Source: VAZQ01 sp963841705
Lineage (GTDB): Bacteria > Pseudomonadota > Alphaproteobacteria > Rhizobiales > Xanthobacteraceae
Length of the DNA: 64,000 nucleotides
Direction of reading: 5' to 3'
Assembly: GCA_963841705.1 (NCBI GenBank)
Contig: CAWJDY010000039.1
Location: 28,047 to 92,046, forward strand
Shown piece after piece: positions 26,406 through 35,522 of this stretch. Positions within the stretch are counted from its first letter, which is position 1. Each line of letters opens with the position of its first letter. Both the position numbers and the translations under genes were made by a program. The notes beneath the pieces are model-generated. The model worked only from the letters and a program-made list of their open reading frames with translations, made no database searches and had not been told where the DNA came from.

Positions 26406-27515
26406 CTACTGGCGCAGCAAGGCCTGAGCGTCTTCCCATATCCGCCGGACGATCTCCCCGGCTGGCTCCGCTCTGGCCAGGCCCGCCGATTGACCAGCCC
26501 AAGCCTGAATTCGCTCGATGTCATTCGCCTTCGCGGCGGCGTCGCGCATGACCTGAGTGAGGCCGCGTTGCACCGGATAAGGAGCAGGTGGCGGAGCGCC
26601 TGGAGCCGCCGCCGCCCGCACATAACCGGTCGCGAGACTGCGGCCCGGTCGTCCCGAGAACGCTCGCGTCACCATCGTGTCTTCGGGAGCAGCTCGTGCG
26701 AGCGCGTCCGCCCAGGCTGGGGCTATCTTCGCTTCCGGGCTGCGCAGCAGTGCGGTGCCGATCTGCGCCGCAGAAGCGCCCAGAACAAGCGCGGCAGCAA
26801 CCCCGCGCCCGTCTGCAATTCCTCCGGTTGCGACAACCGGAACCTGCACTGCATCGACAATGGCCGGCAACAGGCTGAACAGGCCGACCATTCTGGCTTC
26901 GGCGGTTGTCGCGTCGAAGGCGCCACGATGTCCGCCGGCCTCCACGCCTTGAGCAACGATCGCATCGGCACCCGCAGCTTCGGCCGCCTTTGCTTCAGCA
27001 ACGCTCGTCACGTTCGCGAGCCACTTGATACCCCGGCTTTTCATTCGCGCTACGAAGGCTTCGGGGTAGAGTCCCATGATGGACGATATGATCGGCGGAC
27101 CCGCCTCCAGCATTGCTTCGCATTGCTCTTCGAAATTGGGTGGCCTGGCGTCACCGGCTTCCCTCGCGACCTCTGATCCCCAATTGCCGAGAAAACGCCG
27201 CATCGCATCTTCGGCCGCAACATCCCGCTTGGGAGGTGGATCGGGAATCCACAGGTTCAGCTGAAAGCCGCCGTTGCTGCCTGCACGCACGTCCGCTGCC
27301 CAGTTTCTGATCGCCGGCGGCTGCATGAGGAGTGCGCCACAGCCCCCCAAGCCGCCGGCATTCGCAACTGCAACCGCCAGCGAAGCCGGACAGGCGCCGG
27401 CCATCGGCGCCATCAAGATCGGCACGCGCAGATTGAATGTATCGCAAAATGCGCTGGCGCGGGCGAGGGCTGGATGCTGCGACATTGCTGAGCCAACTTG
27501 CGCCATGATCGTCAT
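26406..27515 (-). CDS. Nitronate monooxygenase
   Basis: This 369-residue FMN enzyme of the 2-nitropropane-dioxygenase family oxidises alkyl nitronates, or acts as a related flavin oxidoreductase. It has the TIM-barrel landmarks VPILMAPMAGACPASLAVAV (~30-49), catalytic-His region AQGVEAGGHRGAFD (~193-206) and phosphate-binding VVATGGIADGRGVAAAL (~225-241) followed by LGASAAQIGTALL. ATG overlaps the stop of the LD-carboxypeptidase gene (ATGA), so the two are translationally coupled. The link between nitronate chemistry and peptidoglycan recycling is not obvious and may be only positional. Confidence 0.9.
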   Translation of the reverse strand: MTIMAQVGSAMSQHPALARASAFCDTFNLRVPILMAPMAGACPASLAVAVANAGGLGGCGALLMQPPAIRNWAADVRAGSNGGFQLNLWIPDPPPKRDVAAEDAMRRFLGNWGSEVAREAGDARPPNFEEQCEAMLEAGPPIISSIMGLYPEAFVARMKSRGIKWLANVTSVAEAKAAEAAGADAIVAQGVEAGGHRGAFDATTAEARMVGLFSLLPAIVDAVQVPVVATGGIADGRGVAAALVLGASAAQIGTALLRSPEAKIAPAWADALARAAPEDTMVTRAFSGRPGRSLATGYVRAAAAPGAPPPAPYPVQRGLTQVMRDAAAKANDIERIQAWAGQSAGLARAEPAGEIVRRIWEDAQALLRQ

Positions 27516-28369
27516 GCCGGCCGCAGGCGCGACATGCCCCCAAAGGGAACAATCTTGTTATCCGCGTCATGCCCGATATCGGCGCGTCCCAGCCATGCAA
27601 TCCCTGACCTCCGGCACCAGTAGCGGGCGATCTCTTCCTCGTTCATTCCGAAATCCGGCTCGTTCGGGGTGATGCCGCTGCAGCGGCCAAGCATGACCCC
27701 CGACACGCGCCTGATCTCGGCATTGCTGGTGATGTGAAATAGCGACCTGTCGATCCGGTACATCGCCTCCCCCACCTCTTCCAACATGAGCACATGCCCC
27801 TCGAGGTCAGGTTGGAGCTGGGTGCCCAATATCTGGCTGAGAACCGTCATGTTGAACGCGGCTGTCTTGTTCGCGCTTCTGACCGTGGGCTCCAACGCCG
27901 CCGGCTCCCGATCGACGATCCAGGCGAGCGCTCGCTCGACTGCCGCATCTCCCGCGTCTCGGAGGATGTCCTGCGCCACGGGACCGTGCGCCACGGCCGC
28001 AAACCCGGCGCGATACAAGGCAGCCAGCAATACACCGGCATCGCTGTAGCCCAGGTAGGTCTTGCGTCTGGACGGCTCCGTCAAGGCGCACATGATCGCT
28101 TGCGCCACCCGGCAGGAACCGTAACCGCCGCGCGCGAACCACACTGCGTCGTAGCTCTCGTCATTGGCGATATCGATAAACGCCCGCGCGCGGGTCTCGT
28201 CATCCCCGGCGAAATGCCCGTGCGAAGCGAAGCACTGGGGGTGGAAGACGATCTCGGGCGTCCTCTCCCGGTAGAGCGATCTGGCCAATGCCGGCACTCT
28301 CTCGGCAACCTCCGCAGACATGCGAGAAGCCGGTGCGACTACGCCGATCCTGCAGCTTCCATTGCTCAT
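27512..28369 (-). CDS. LD-carboxypeptidase (murein tetrapeptide carboxypeptidase, LdcA-like)
   Basis: This 285-residue S66-family peptidase removes D-Ala from tetrapeptides released during peptidoglycan recycling. The typical start CRIGVVAPASRMS lies at residues 5-17. The nucleophile-elbow region AVWFARGGYGSCRVAQ has Gly-Gly-Tyr-Gly as in LdcA, and YLGYSDAGVLLAALYRAGF follows. A C-terminal catalytic His region precedes the end. An alternative ATG lies eight codons upstream (28393). It is divergent from a Mur-ligase gene, only ~30-54 bp between starts, and coupled to nitronate monooxygenase downstream. No leader, so cytosolic. Confidence 0.85.
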   Translation of the reverse strand: MSNGSCRIGVVAPASRMSAEVAERVPALARSLYRERTPEIVFHPQCFASHGHFAGDDETRARAFIDIANDESYDAVWFARGGYGSCRVAQAIMCALTEPSRRKTYLGYSDAGVLLAALYRAGFAAVAHGPVAQDILRDAGDAAVERALAWIVDREPAALEPTVRSANKTAAFNMTVLSQILGTQLQPDLEGHVLMLEEVGEAMYRIDRSLFHITSNAEIRRVSGVMLGRCSGITPNEPDFGMNEEEIARYWCRRSGIAWLGRADIGHDADNKIVPFGGMSRLRPA

Positions 28370-28422
28370 CCAAGCGTCCGGCCTGCATTGCACCCCATAG
28401 GCAAGCCTTTTAGATTTCGCCG

Positions 28423-29868
28423 ATGTCCCAGCTTGGAGATTACTTTTTTTGCGGGATCGGCGGTAGTGGCATGACCCCGCTCGCTCTGATCATCCAAGCC
28501 AGGGGCGGACGGGTCGAGGGCTCCGACCGCGCGCTTGATCAGGGACGCAATGCGGAAAGATTTGATTTTCTGCGGGCACGCGGCGTGCGGCTGCATCCGC
28601 AGGATGGCAGCGGCATTACCCGGGCGGGTCAGATCCTGGTCACGTCTGCTGCTGTCGAGGAGACGGTCCCGGACGTGCAGGCTGCGCGGCGGATCGGTGC
28701 CACAGTCATCACCCGCGCCAGGCTGCTCGCGGAGCTCTTCAACTCTGCCCGCTTGCCGGTTGGTGTTGCCGGCACCAGCGGCAAGTCCACCACGGTCGGC
28801 ATGCTCGGTTGGATTCTGCACCGCGCCGGCAAGAGCCCGACGATCATGAACGGCGCGGACATGAAAAACTTCATTGCTGCGGGCTCGCCTTTTGCCAGCG
28901 CCAGGATCGGCGAGGGCGAGGTTTTCCTCAGTGAAGTGGACGAGAGCGACGGCTCGATTGCGTTGTTCGAGCCCCGCGTCGCCGTTGTGAACAACGTCTC
29001 CTTGGACCATAAATCGCTGGACGAGCTGCGCACCCTTTTCCGCGATTTCGTCTCCGGCGCGGACACCGTGGTGCTCAATCTCGATAATGCAGAAACCGCG
29101 GCGCTGCTGGCGGGTTTGAAGCCGGGGCGAGCGGCGACCTACAGTCTGGGGGCTGCGACGGCTGACCTCGTCGCGTCCTCGCCGGTTCGGTCGCTCGATG
29201 GAATCGCGTTTCAGGTGAAGGCGCGCCATACCGCTGCGACCGTCGAGTTGGCGCTGCAAGTTCCCGGGCTGCATAATGTCGCCAACGCGCTCGCCGCGCT
29301 GTCTGCGGCGAAGGCCTGCGGCGTGACACTTGCGGCGGCCGCGGCGCATCTCGGCGAGTTTAGCGGCATCCGCCGGCGACTGGAGATCGTAGGCGCCGCA
29401 AATGAGATCACCGTGGTCGATGACTTTGCGCACAACCCCGACAAGATATCCGCCACCCTCGAAACCTTGCACGCGTTTCCCGGCCGCCTGCTGCTGATGT
29501 TTCAGCCCCACGGCTACGGCCCGATTCGCTTGCTGCGGGACGCGCTGGTGGAGTGCTTTGCAACAGGGTTGCATGATGAGGACGTTCTGGTCATACCCGA
29601 GCCGGTCTATTTCGGCGGCACGGTCGTGGACCGCAGCGTCGGCAGCGAGGATATTGCTCGCGAGATTCAGCGGCGCGGTCGAAAGGCCTTTGCTGTTGCC
29701 GACCGCGCCGCCTGTGGCGATCTGTTAGTAAGGCTGGCGCGACGTGGTGATCGCATCGTGGTGATGGGCGCGCGCGACAATTCACTTTCGCAGTTCGCGC
29801 GTGAGCTCCTTTTGCGGATTGCAGCGACAAAAGACGGTGCGACCTCCGCAGCGCTGCGATCAAATTGA
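28423..29868 (+). CDS. Mur ligase family protein (MurC/Mpl-like)
   Basis: This 481-residue ATP-dependent ligase has all three Mur domains. The N-terminal UDP-binding region reads YFFCGIGGSGMTPLALIIQA (~7-26), as in MurC. The central P-loop is GVAGTSGKSTTVGML (~113-127), with EVDESDGSIALFEPRVAVVN (~172-191) carrying the Mg and ATP contacts. The C-terminal domain has VVDDFAHNPDKISATL (~334-349). MurC normally sits in the dcw cluster, whereas this copy faces an LD-carboxypeptidase, so it more likely reattaches recycled peptide to UDP-MurNAc (Mpl-type role). Ala versus tripeptide specificity cannot be read here. Confidence 0.85.
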   Translation: MSQLGDYFFCGIGGSGMTPLALIIQARGGRVEGSDRALDQGRNAERFDFLRARGVRLHPQDGSGITRAGQILVTSAAVEETVPDVQAARRIGATVITRARLLAELFNSARLPVGVAGTSGKSTTVGMLGWILHRAGKSPTIMNGADMKNFIAAGSPFASARIGEGEVFLSEVDESDGSIALFEPRVAVVNNVSLDHKSLDELRTLFRDFVSGADTVVLNLDNAETAALLAGLKPGRAATYSLGAATADLVASSPVRSLDGIAFQVKARHTAATVELALQVPGLHNVANALAALSAAKACGVTLAAAAAHLGEFSGIRRRLEIVGAANEITVVDDFAHNPDKISATLETLHAFPGRLLLMFQPHGYGPIRLLRDALVECFATGLHDEDVLVIPEPVYFGGTVVDRSVGSEDIAREIQRRGRKAFAVADRAACGDLLVRLARRGDRIVVMGARDNSLSQFARELLLRIAATKDGATSAALRSN

Positions 29869-30039
29869 GCGAACGGCACTCGCAGCAGCCGGCCGCCGCG
29901 TTCGTTTGCAATTACAACTGATGGGAGAGCGAAATCGATGCTCCCTGTAAACAACTACAGATACTGCGAAATAGGTCACAGACCCCCTGACCACGCACAT
30001 CATTTTCGGTAGAATTACACGTCTTATACCGGTTCCATA

Positions 30040-30597
30040 TCAGATTGACTTTGCAATGTAAGGGAAGGATGTGATGGATTTGACGATTTTTGGGTTGCGT
30101 TCGATGTAGAGGACGGCCTGCTGGAGCTTCGCGCGCACTGCGTTCATGGACTTGAGGGCGAAGTTCTTGAAGATTTTCTCGCGGATTTCGTCCCACAGGT
30201 TCTCCTTCGGGTTCAACTCCGGCGAATAGGGCGGCAGGAACAGAAGCGAGATATTATCGGGAATCGCGAGAATGCCGCACTGATGGTTGGGGGCGCCGTC
30301 GAGAACCAACAGAATGTGCTGGGTGCGGAATTTCTTGGACAGAACGTCGAGGTAGATCTGAAAGCACCCGGTGTCCGAGGCCGGCATGATCAGATAGACA
30401 CATCTTCCATCCTTGGGGCAGACCGCGCCATATAGGTAGATGTATTCGCGAATGAGTTGCGCGGCGACCTCGGGTCTGATGCCGGTCGGCGCCCAGCATG
30501 GCCGCGGGCGGTTCATGCGCCCAAAACGGGCTTCATCTGCGAACATCACGCGCAAACGACGGCCGCGCTTGGCCGCCACCCGTCTGGCTTTCCTCAC
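30040..30597 (-). CDS. IS630 transposase OrfB (DDE catalytic part)
   Basis: These 185 residues contain the DDE core: MFADEARFGRMNRPRPCWAP (first Asp), ILLVLDGAPNHQ (second Asp) and LFLPPYSPELNPKENLWDEI (Glu). The nominal start is GTG 30597-30595, overlapping the OrfA stop, but it is probably expressed as an OrfAB fusion by -1 frameshifting at the upstream A7 run. The catalytic residues are intact, so the element may be active. Confidence 0.88.
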   Translation of the reverse strand: MRKARRVAAKRGRRLRVMFADEARFGRMNRPRPCWAPTGIRPEVAAQLIREYIYLYGAVCPKDGRCVYLIMPASDTGCFQIYLDVLSKKFRTQHILLVLDGAPNHQCGILAIPDNISLLFLPPYSPELNPKENLWDEIREKIFKNFALKSMNAVRAKLQQAVLYIERNPKIVKSITSFPYIAKSI

Positions 30598-31085
30598 AGC
30601 ATCAGAAAAGCCGTTTTTTTAAAAGCGTTCTGCGCCGCGAGGTTGCGCTTGGGATGGAACGGGCGTGGCATCAGTTTGCGCCAGCCGTGCCGGACCAAAA
30701 GATTATAGACTGTGCTGTTGCTGGTTTCGTGGCCAATGGTCTTTTCATACGCCGCCTTGATGTCGTGGATGTTCAGCAGCTCCCCCGCTCCGGCCGCCTT
30801 GGCAAAGCGCGCCAGCAAGGCCTTCTCCTCCGCCAAGGTCATATTCTGGCGTTTGCGGCCGCCACTCGGCTTGGATTTGAGCGCTGCAAGCCCACCCCCG
30901 TCGTAGGCCATATGGGCACGGTTTACCGTGCTCAGCGACACGCCCATCGCCGCGGCAATGGAGGGCTGTGTCATTCCGCCTTCACGCAGCAGCACCATCT
31001 GAATGCGCTGACGCCGTGCCGGGTCGCCTTTCCAGTACAGCGCCGTCTTCAACCGTCGAACCTGGCTCTTGGTGCATTTGACCAT
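30594..31085 (-). CDS. IS630 transposase OrfA (helix-turn-helix part)
   Basis: These 163 residues hold the N-terminal DNA-binding region: MTQPSIAAAMGVSLSTVNRA (~38-57) is the helix-turn-helix, followed by a second winged helix with VYNLLVRHGWRKLMPRPFHP. The frame ends at TGA 30594-30596, just after AFKKTAFLML. A run of seven A (30620-30614 on the minus strand) lies before the end. A -1 slip there would yield KKNGFSDAVRKARR and join OrfB exactly in phase, as is usual for this family. Confidence 0.88.
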   Translation of the reverse strand: MVKCTKSQVRRLKTALYWKGDPARRQRIQMVLLREGGMTQPSIAAAMGVSLSTVNRAHMAYDGGGLAALKSKPSGGRKRQNMTLAEEKALLARFAKAAGAGELLNIHDIKAAYEKTIGHETSNSTVYNLLVRHGWRKLMPRPFHPKRNLAAQNAFKKTAFLML

Positions 31086-31385
31086 CTGCTCGCTCCGAAT
31101 CAGATGGCCCTAGCGAATCACACCTCACGGCCAAGCAGAATCCCCCCTCGGTCCACGACCAAAACCCGCGAAATCTTCGATTCAATCAGCTATGGAAGCG
31201 GTATTAGGTAGGCCCCGCCGACTGCTTCAGGTTCACGTGTGCGGCCACTGCAGGTTGAAGCAGTTGTGCTGTGCATGAAGCGGTTGCGCTATGTCAAACG
31301 GGTTGCCGGCCCTGCCACAGGTCGCGAGCAACAGTGGCAAGGTGGAGCTAGAGCGGGCCACAGGCTCGAAGGACTCGCCTTGGTC

Positions 31386-32987
31386 ATGAAAAAATCGGTG
31401 CCCGCCCCAGACACGCAGGAGCTTGTCCTCGCGAACCTATCGCCCAGCCCCGCGCAAAGGCGGCTCGCGCTTGGCGTCGTGCTTGTGCTGCTCGTCTGCT
31501 TTGTCAGCGCAGCAGGCCCGCTCTCGACTAGATGGCTAGGTCGGGTCGACGCTTTCATGCCCGCCTACGCTACTGCTATTTTTGTCAATGACTCGATCAC
31601 CGCGTCCTTGCTGTTCGCGCAGTTTTCCGTCCTGCGTTCACGCGCGATCCTCGTCTTGGCGAGCGGCTATCTCTGGACCGGGCTCATCGCAATCCCTTGG
31701 CTACTCACATTTCCGGGCGTGTTTCCGCAGGCAGGTCCTTTGGGCGCCGACCTTCAGAGTACGGCTAACCTCTATGTTTTCTGGCACGCCGGCTTCGCTC
31801 TGTTCGTGATCACCTACGTCTTGCTCAAGGATTTGGATGATCCCACCAAGGAGCTTTCGAAAACCGGGATTCGTGCGGCAATCTTTGCGAGCGTCGGATC
31901 AGTTGTCGCCCTCGTCTGCGGCGCTACCGTTCTGGTCACAGCCGGCCATGCGTTCATGCCCCACCTCATGCTCGATACAGTCCGGATTTCCAATCTCTGG
32001 TTCTATGTGATCGGACCGACGGCGGCATTGATCATTGTTGCGCTTATTTTGCTGTGGCTGCGTCAGCGCTCGGTGCTCGACCTGTGGCTGATGGTGGTCT
32101 TGTGCTCATATGCCATAGAGATTGCCCTCATCTCTTTTCCTGTCCCGACTCGCTTCAGCGTGGGCTGGTATGCAGGACAACTCTATGGACTGTTTGCCGG
32201 CACCCTGGTGTTGCTCATGCTAGTGCACGAAACGACGATGCTGTACGGGCGGCTGCTCCGCGCGGTTCTCGCTCAACGCCGCGAACGCGAGGCGCGGCTG
32301 ATGACCGGCGATGCAGTTTCGGCTTCGATTGCCCACGAGATCAAACAGCCATTGTCAGCGATGATAATGCACGCCAACGCTGCCCTGCGATATCTGGACC
32401 GTGCGGTCCCAGACCTGAGTGAGACCAAGGCTGCATTAGAGAGCATCGCGACCGCCGGTCATCGGGCGGGTGCGATAATCGATAATATTCGGGCGCTCTT
32501 CAAAAAAGATGCCCGCAAATGGACTCCGGTCGATGTGAACGAGCTTATCCAGCAAAGTCTGGCACTTTTGCGCAGCGATCTGCAGACTAATTGGGTAACT
32601 GTTGAAGTCGACTGCAACGAGCGGTTGCCACGGATAAACGGCGACCAGGTTCAGCTGCAGCAGCTGCTGGTGAATTTGCTCACGAACGCAATCGATGCAA
32701 TGGCCCCTGAGGACGGGGAGCGGGTGCTTCGGGTAACGTCCGGAGGCCACGACGAGGGAGCCGTTACCGTAGCTGTGGAAGACACCGGAAAGGGCATCGA
32801 GCCGAGCGCCATCGATCGGATATTCGATCCAGGGTTTACGACGAAAACGCAGGGCATGGGGATGGGTCTGTCGATCTGTCGTTCGATCGTCGAGACACAC
32901 GGCGGCCAAATCTCGGCGAGGGCGAACGTGCCGCGCGGCTCCATATTTCAATTCACCCTGCCTGGCCGCCGGGAGACGCCATCGTGA
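31386..32987 (+). CDS. Sensor histidine kinase with MASE4-like membrane domain
   Basis: This ~533-residue kinase begins at the ATG at 31386 (MKKSVPAPDTQELVLANLSP). The frame is open back to 31239, but that extension lacks protein character and approaches the IS end. Residues ~25-280 form about seven membrane helices of the MASE4 type. The dimerisation domain has SIAHEIKQPLSAMIMHANAA with the phospho-acceptor His, and the ATPase domain has QLLVNLLTNAIDAM (N box), VAVEDTGKGIEPS (G1) and GMGMGLSICRSIVETHGG (G2). It likely senses a membrane-linked cue. No response regulator is adjacent. Confidence 0.82.
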   Translation: MKKSVPAPDTQELVLANLSPSPAQRRLALGVVLVLLVCFVSAAGPLSTRWLGRVDAFMPAYATAIFVNDSITASLLFAQFSVLRSRAILVLASGYLWTGLIAIPWLLTFPGVFPQAGPLGADLQSTANLYVFWHAGFALFVITYVLLKDLDDPTKELSKTGIRAAIFASVGSVVALVCGATVLVTAGHAFMPHLMLDTVRISNLWFYVIGPTAALIIVALILLWLRQRSVLDLWLMVVLCSYAIEIALISFPVPTRFSVGWYAGQLYGLFAGTLVLLMLVHETTMLYGRLLRAVLAQRREREARLMTGDAVSASIAHEIKQPLSAMIMHANAALRYLDRAVPDLSETKAALESIATAGHRAGAIIDNIRALFKKDARKWTPVDVNELIQQSLALLRSDLQTNWVTVEVDCNERLPRINGDQVQLQQLLVNLLTNAIDAMAPEDGERVLRVTSGGHDEGAVTVAVEDTGKGIEPSAIDRIFDPGFTTKTQGMGMGLSICRSIVETHGGQISARANVPRGSIFQFTLPGRRETPS

Positions 32988-33176
32988 TTGGGCCGCAAGA
33001 TTACGAGAAATTTCCAAATCAGCATCGAGGTCCGGTTTGGGTCATTCGCGTTGAAGGCAACCGAGGCCGTCCGTCTATGCACTTCCGCTGCTCTCCCAAA
33101 AGCTGACGTAAATTCGACGCCTTGGCCTCCGACGCTTTGTCCACGAGCGGACTCATGCAGCGCAGCAAACGGCTTC

Positions 33177-33548
33177 TTATTCGATCACCTCTCGGCGCGG
33201 CCAAGCACGCGTGAGCGGGAAAGTGAGGCCAAGCCGCCTTCGCGGTCTTGAGATTGATGACCAGCTCAATTTTCGTAACCTGCTGCACCGGCAAGTCGGC
33301 AGGTTTTTCACCCTTGAGAATGCGGCCGGTTTAGATGCCGGCTTGCCGCCAAGCATCCCGAATGTTCGTTCCATAACTCATAAGACCGCCGACCGTCGTG
33401 AAAAAGTGGCGAGATTCTCGCGGTTCGTTTCGAGCGATGTGAGGTAAAGAAACCCGACCAGCGGCATCGCCGCGTGCTGCGCGCGCGCTGCCAGCGGCCA
33501 CGCCGCCGCCGCACCGCTAAACAGCAATATGAACTCGCGCCGCCGCAA
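33177..33548 (-). pseudogene. ABC_sub_bind-family solute-binding protein gene with internal deletion and frameshifts
   Basis: From TTG 33548 the minus strand reads RRREFILLFSGAAAAWPLAA then RAQHAAMPLVGFLYLTSLET, the standard lipoprotein-like start of this amplified rhizobial family. The C-terminal signature follows in scattered frames: SYGTNIRDAWRQAG, ILKGEKPADLPVQQVTKIEL, VINLKTAKA and, after a shift, LGLTFPLT...EVIE, ending at TAA 33177-33179. About 180 central residues are missing. The gene is dead. Nothing else was recognised in 32988-33176 or 33549-33761. Confidence 0.75.
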
Positions 33549-33761
33549 GGTCGCAGCAAATGGTGTAGCGCCGACACGCAGCAGCCCCTGTTATCTCTTT
33601 GGACACCATGGCTTGTCCTGCCAGCAGAGGTTTGCTATCGGACAAACTACTCGGCCCGTGTAACCGCAAATGCACAGCGCCTCGGCGATTCTTTAGGCGG
33701 GTGTGCAACACCTATGCACAATCATAGCGCGCGATGCATGCATCGCCTCGAAGTACGATCC

Positions 33762-35522
33762 TTAAACTGCTGACAACGTGAATTGAAAAATAGCACCCCG
33801 GGGCTTGTTGGCGGTCGCCCACAATCGCCCCTGATGAGCTTCAATGATTGAACGACAGATCGATAATCCCAGCCCCAAACCTCCCGGTTTGGTCGTGTAG
33901 AAGGCCTCGAACAGTCGCTCGAGGCTCTCGGGAGCCAACCCCGGACCCGAGTCCTGTACCGTGACGAGGACGCGGTCCGTCTCGGTTTTTGCGGTGCTGA
34001 TCAGCACTTCTCGCAGTCCTTCGCGCATGCCGCTCATCGCCTCGACGGCGTTCATGACCAAATTAAGAACCACTTGCTGGAGTTGGACACGATCTCCCTT
34101 AATAGCCGGAAGGCTCTCCACGAGCCGCGTCTGCACCGAAACGCCGTTGTTCGCCGTTTCTCCGTGAGCTAACGATATGACTTCTAGGATTGTTTCGTTG
34201 ATATCCAAACTATCCTTCCGTGAAGCCGCTTTCTTGACTAGTGCACGGATCCCGTCAATCACATTACCGGCTCGAACGCCGCTCTCCACGATGCGGCCGA
34301 GTGCCTGCCGGACTTCGTCCAGATTTGGTGGTTGAGCCCGGAGCCAGGACAAAGCGGCATTAGCGTAGGCGATTGCCGCTCCGATCGGCTGGTTGATCTC
34401 GTGCGCAATCGAGGCCGACAGCTGCCCCATCGTGGCAACGCGATTCGCATGCGCCAACTCCATTTGCGCCTCGCGGTATTGCCGCTCGCTCTTCCGAGCT
34501 GCCTCTTCCGCTCTCTTGCGATCAGTCAAGTCAACCACGAAGCCTACACCCTCATCCTCCCGTTCCTCGAAGAGCGCGCCACCGACCAGCACCGGTACGC
34601 GGCTGCCACTTTTATGTAAATATTCTTTCTCATACGGGTGAGCGGTTCCGGTCGCCTCCAGCTCTGCCACACGTTGCCCGTCGGCATCGCGCCATTCGGC
34701 AGGCGTCAATTCCCTCCAGTTCAGGCGAGCAGAGACGAGATCGTGGCGCTCGTATCCCACGATGCGAAGGAAGGTATCGTTGGCATCGATGATTCGGCCG
34801 TCTTTACCCCAGATGAAGATCCCTATGATATTGGAGTCAACTAAACGCCGGATCTTGGATTCCAACCCCACGGCCAGTTCACGCAGCGCTGTTTCTGCTC
34901 TTTCGCGCGCGGCGATTTCCAATTTGAGGTTCTCAATGGACTCCACGGCTTGATACGCCGCTGACGCGAAACGACTCAAGCTCTCGAGTAGCCTTAGGTC
35001 CTCGGCGTCGAATTTGCGATCGTTATTGTGGGCGATTGCCCAAATGGTACCGACCGATTTACCGTTTACGTAAAAAGGAACAAGCAGCCCCTCGTCCGCA
35101 AGCGGCATCGCCATGTTCAAATATGGATATCGACGTTCCCAATGAGTGAATAACATCGGAATATTGCGGTCGAGCACATCGCCACAGGGGCCGAAATCGC
35201 GCGGGGTGCCGCCGCCGATGTGTGGTCGCCACGCGCCGGCAATAGCTGCCCAGTAGAACCTCTTTTCGTCTTTGGTCAGCAGACTTAGGCCGGCTGAATC
35301 GGCATGTAATATCTCAAGGACCTTGTTAACCAATGTTTGGAGAATGGTCTGCGGGGAGTTGGCTAGCGCGCTAACCAGTGCCACGAGTGCGGAGTTCTCC
35401 TTGTCGTGATCAGGTGGACGCCATGGGCGATTAAGCAACTCTTCCGTACAGAGGATTGACTCCAAGGGAACCGGGCCATCCGGAAATGAAGCCTCGAGAG
35501 TCAATTTGGCAGAAACGGACAC
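33762..35522 (-). CDS. GAF-PAS sensor histidine kinase
   Basis: This 586-residue soluble kinase has an N-terminal GAF domain (~45-200; contains DSAGLSLLTKDEKRFYWAAI and GGGTPRDFGPCGDVLDRN), a PAS domain (~225-345; IFIWGKDGRIIDANDTFLRI, with PAC tail FVVDLTDRKRAEEAA), then HisKA with SIAHEINQPIGAAIAYANAA and HATPase with VLNLVMNAVEAM and GLGLGLSICRSIIEAHQG. No membrane segment is present, so the signal is cytoplasmic. The C-terminal half is close to those of the kinases at 31386 and 42093. No response regulator is found nearby. Confidence 0.88.
   Translation of the reverse strand: MSVSAKLTLEASFPDGPVPLESILCTEELLNRPWRPPDHDKENSALVALVSALANSPQTILQTLVNKVLEILHADSAGLSLLTKDEKRFYWAAIAGAWRPHIGGGTPRDFGPCGDVLDRNIPMLFTHWERRYPYLNMAMPLADEGLLVPFYVNGKSVGTIWAIAHNNDRKFDAEDLRLLESLSRFASAAYQAVESIENLKLEIAARERAETALRELAVGLESKIRRLVDSNIIGIFIWGKDGRIIDANDTFLRIVGYERHDLVSARLNWRELTPAEWRDADGQRVAELEATGTAHPYEKEYLHKSGSRVPVLVGGALFEEREDEGVGFVVDLTDRKRAEEAARKSERQYREAQMELAHANRVATMGQLSASIAHEINQPIGAAIAYANAALSWLRAQPPNLDEVRQALGRIVESGVRAGNVIDGIRALVKKAASRKDSLDINETILEVISLAHGETANNGVSVQTRLVESLPAIKGDRVQLQQVVLNLVMNAVEAMSGMREGLREVLISTAKTETDRVLVTVQDSGPGLAPESLERLFEAFYTTKPGGLGLGLSICRSIIEAHQGRLWATANKPRGAIFQFTLSAV

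Larger units (their letters stand above)
30026..31205 (-). mobile_element. IS630-family insertion sequence (~1.18 kb)
   Basis: The element encodes two overlapping frames of an IS630 transposase. Imperfect terminal inverted repeats are visible: left ATACCGGTTCCATATCAGAT at 30026 and right (reverse complement from 31204) ATACCGCTTCCATAGCTGAT, each continuing into TGA. Flanking dinucleotides are TT (left, with TA one base in) and TA (right), compatible with a TA target site and one changed base. It lies between the Mur-ligase gene and a sensor kinase and disrupts no recognisable gene. Confidence 0.85.

Noticed and set aside
28366..29574. Minus-strand open frame (402 codons) over the Mur ligase
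   Set aside because: Mur ligase motifs are on the plus strand; the antisense frame is low-complexity and Arg-rich.
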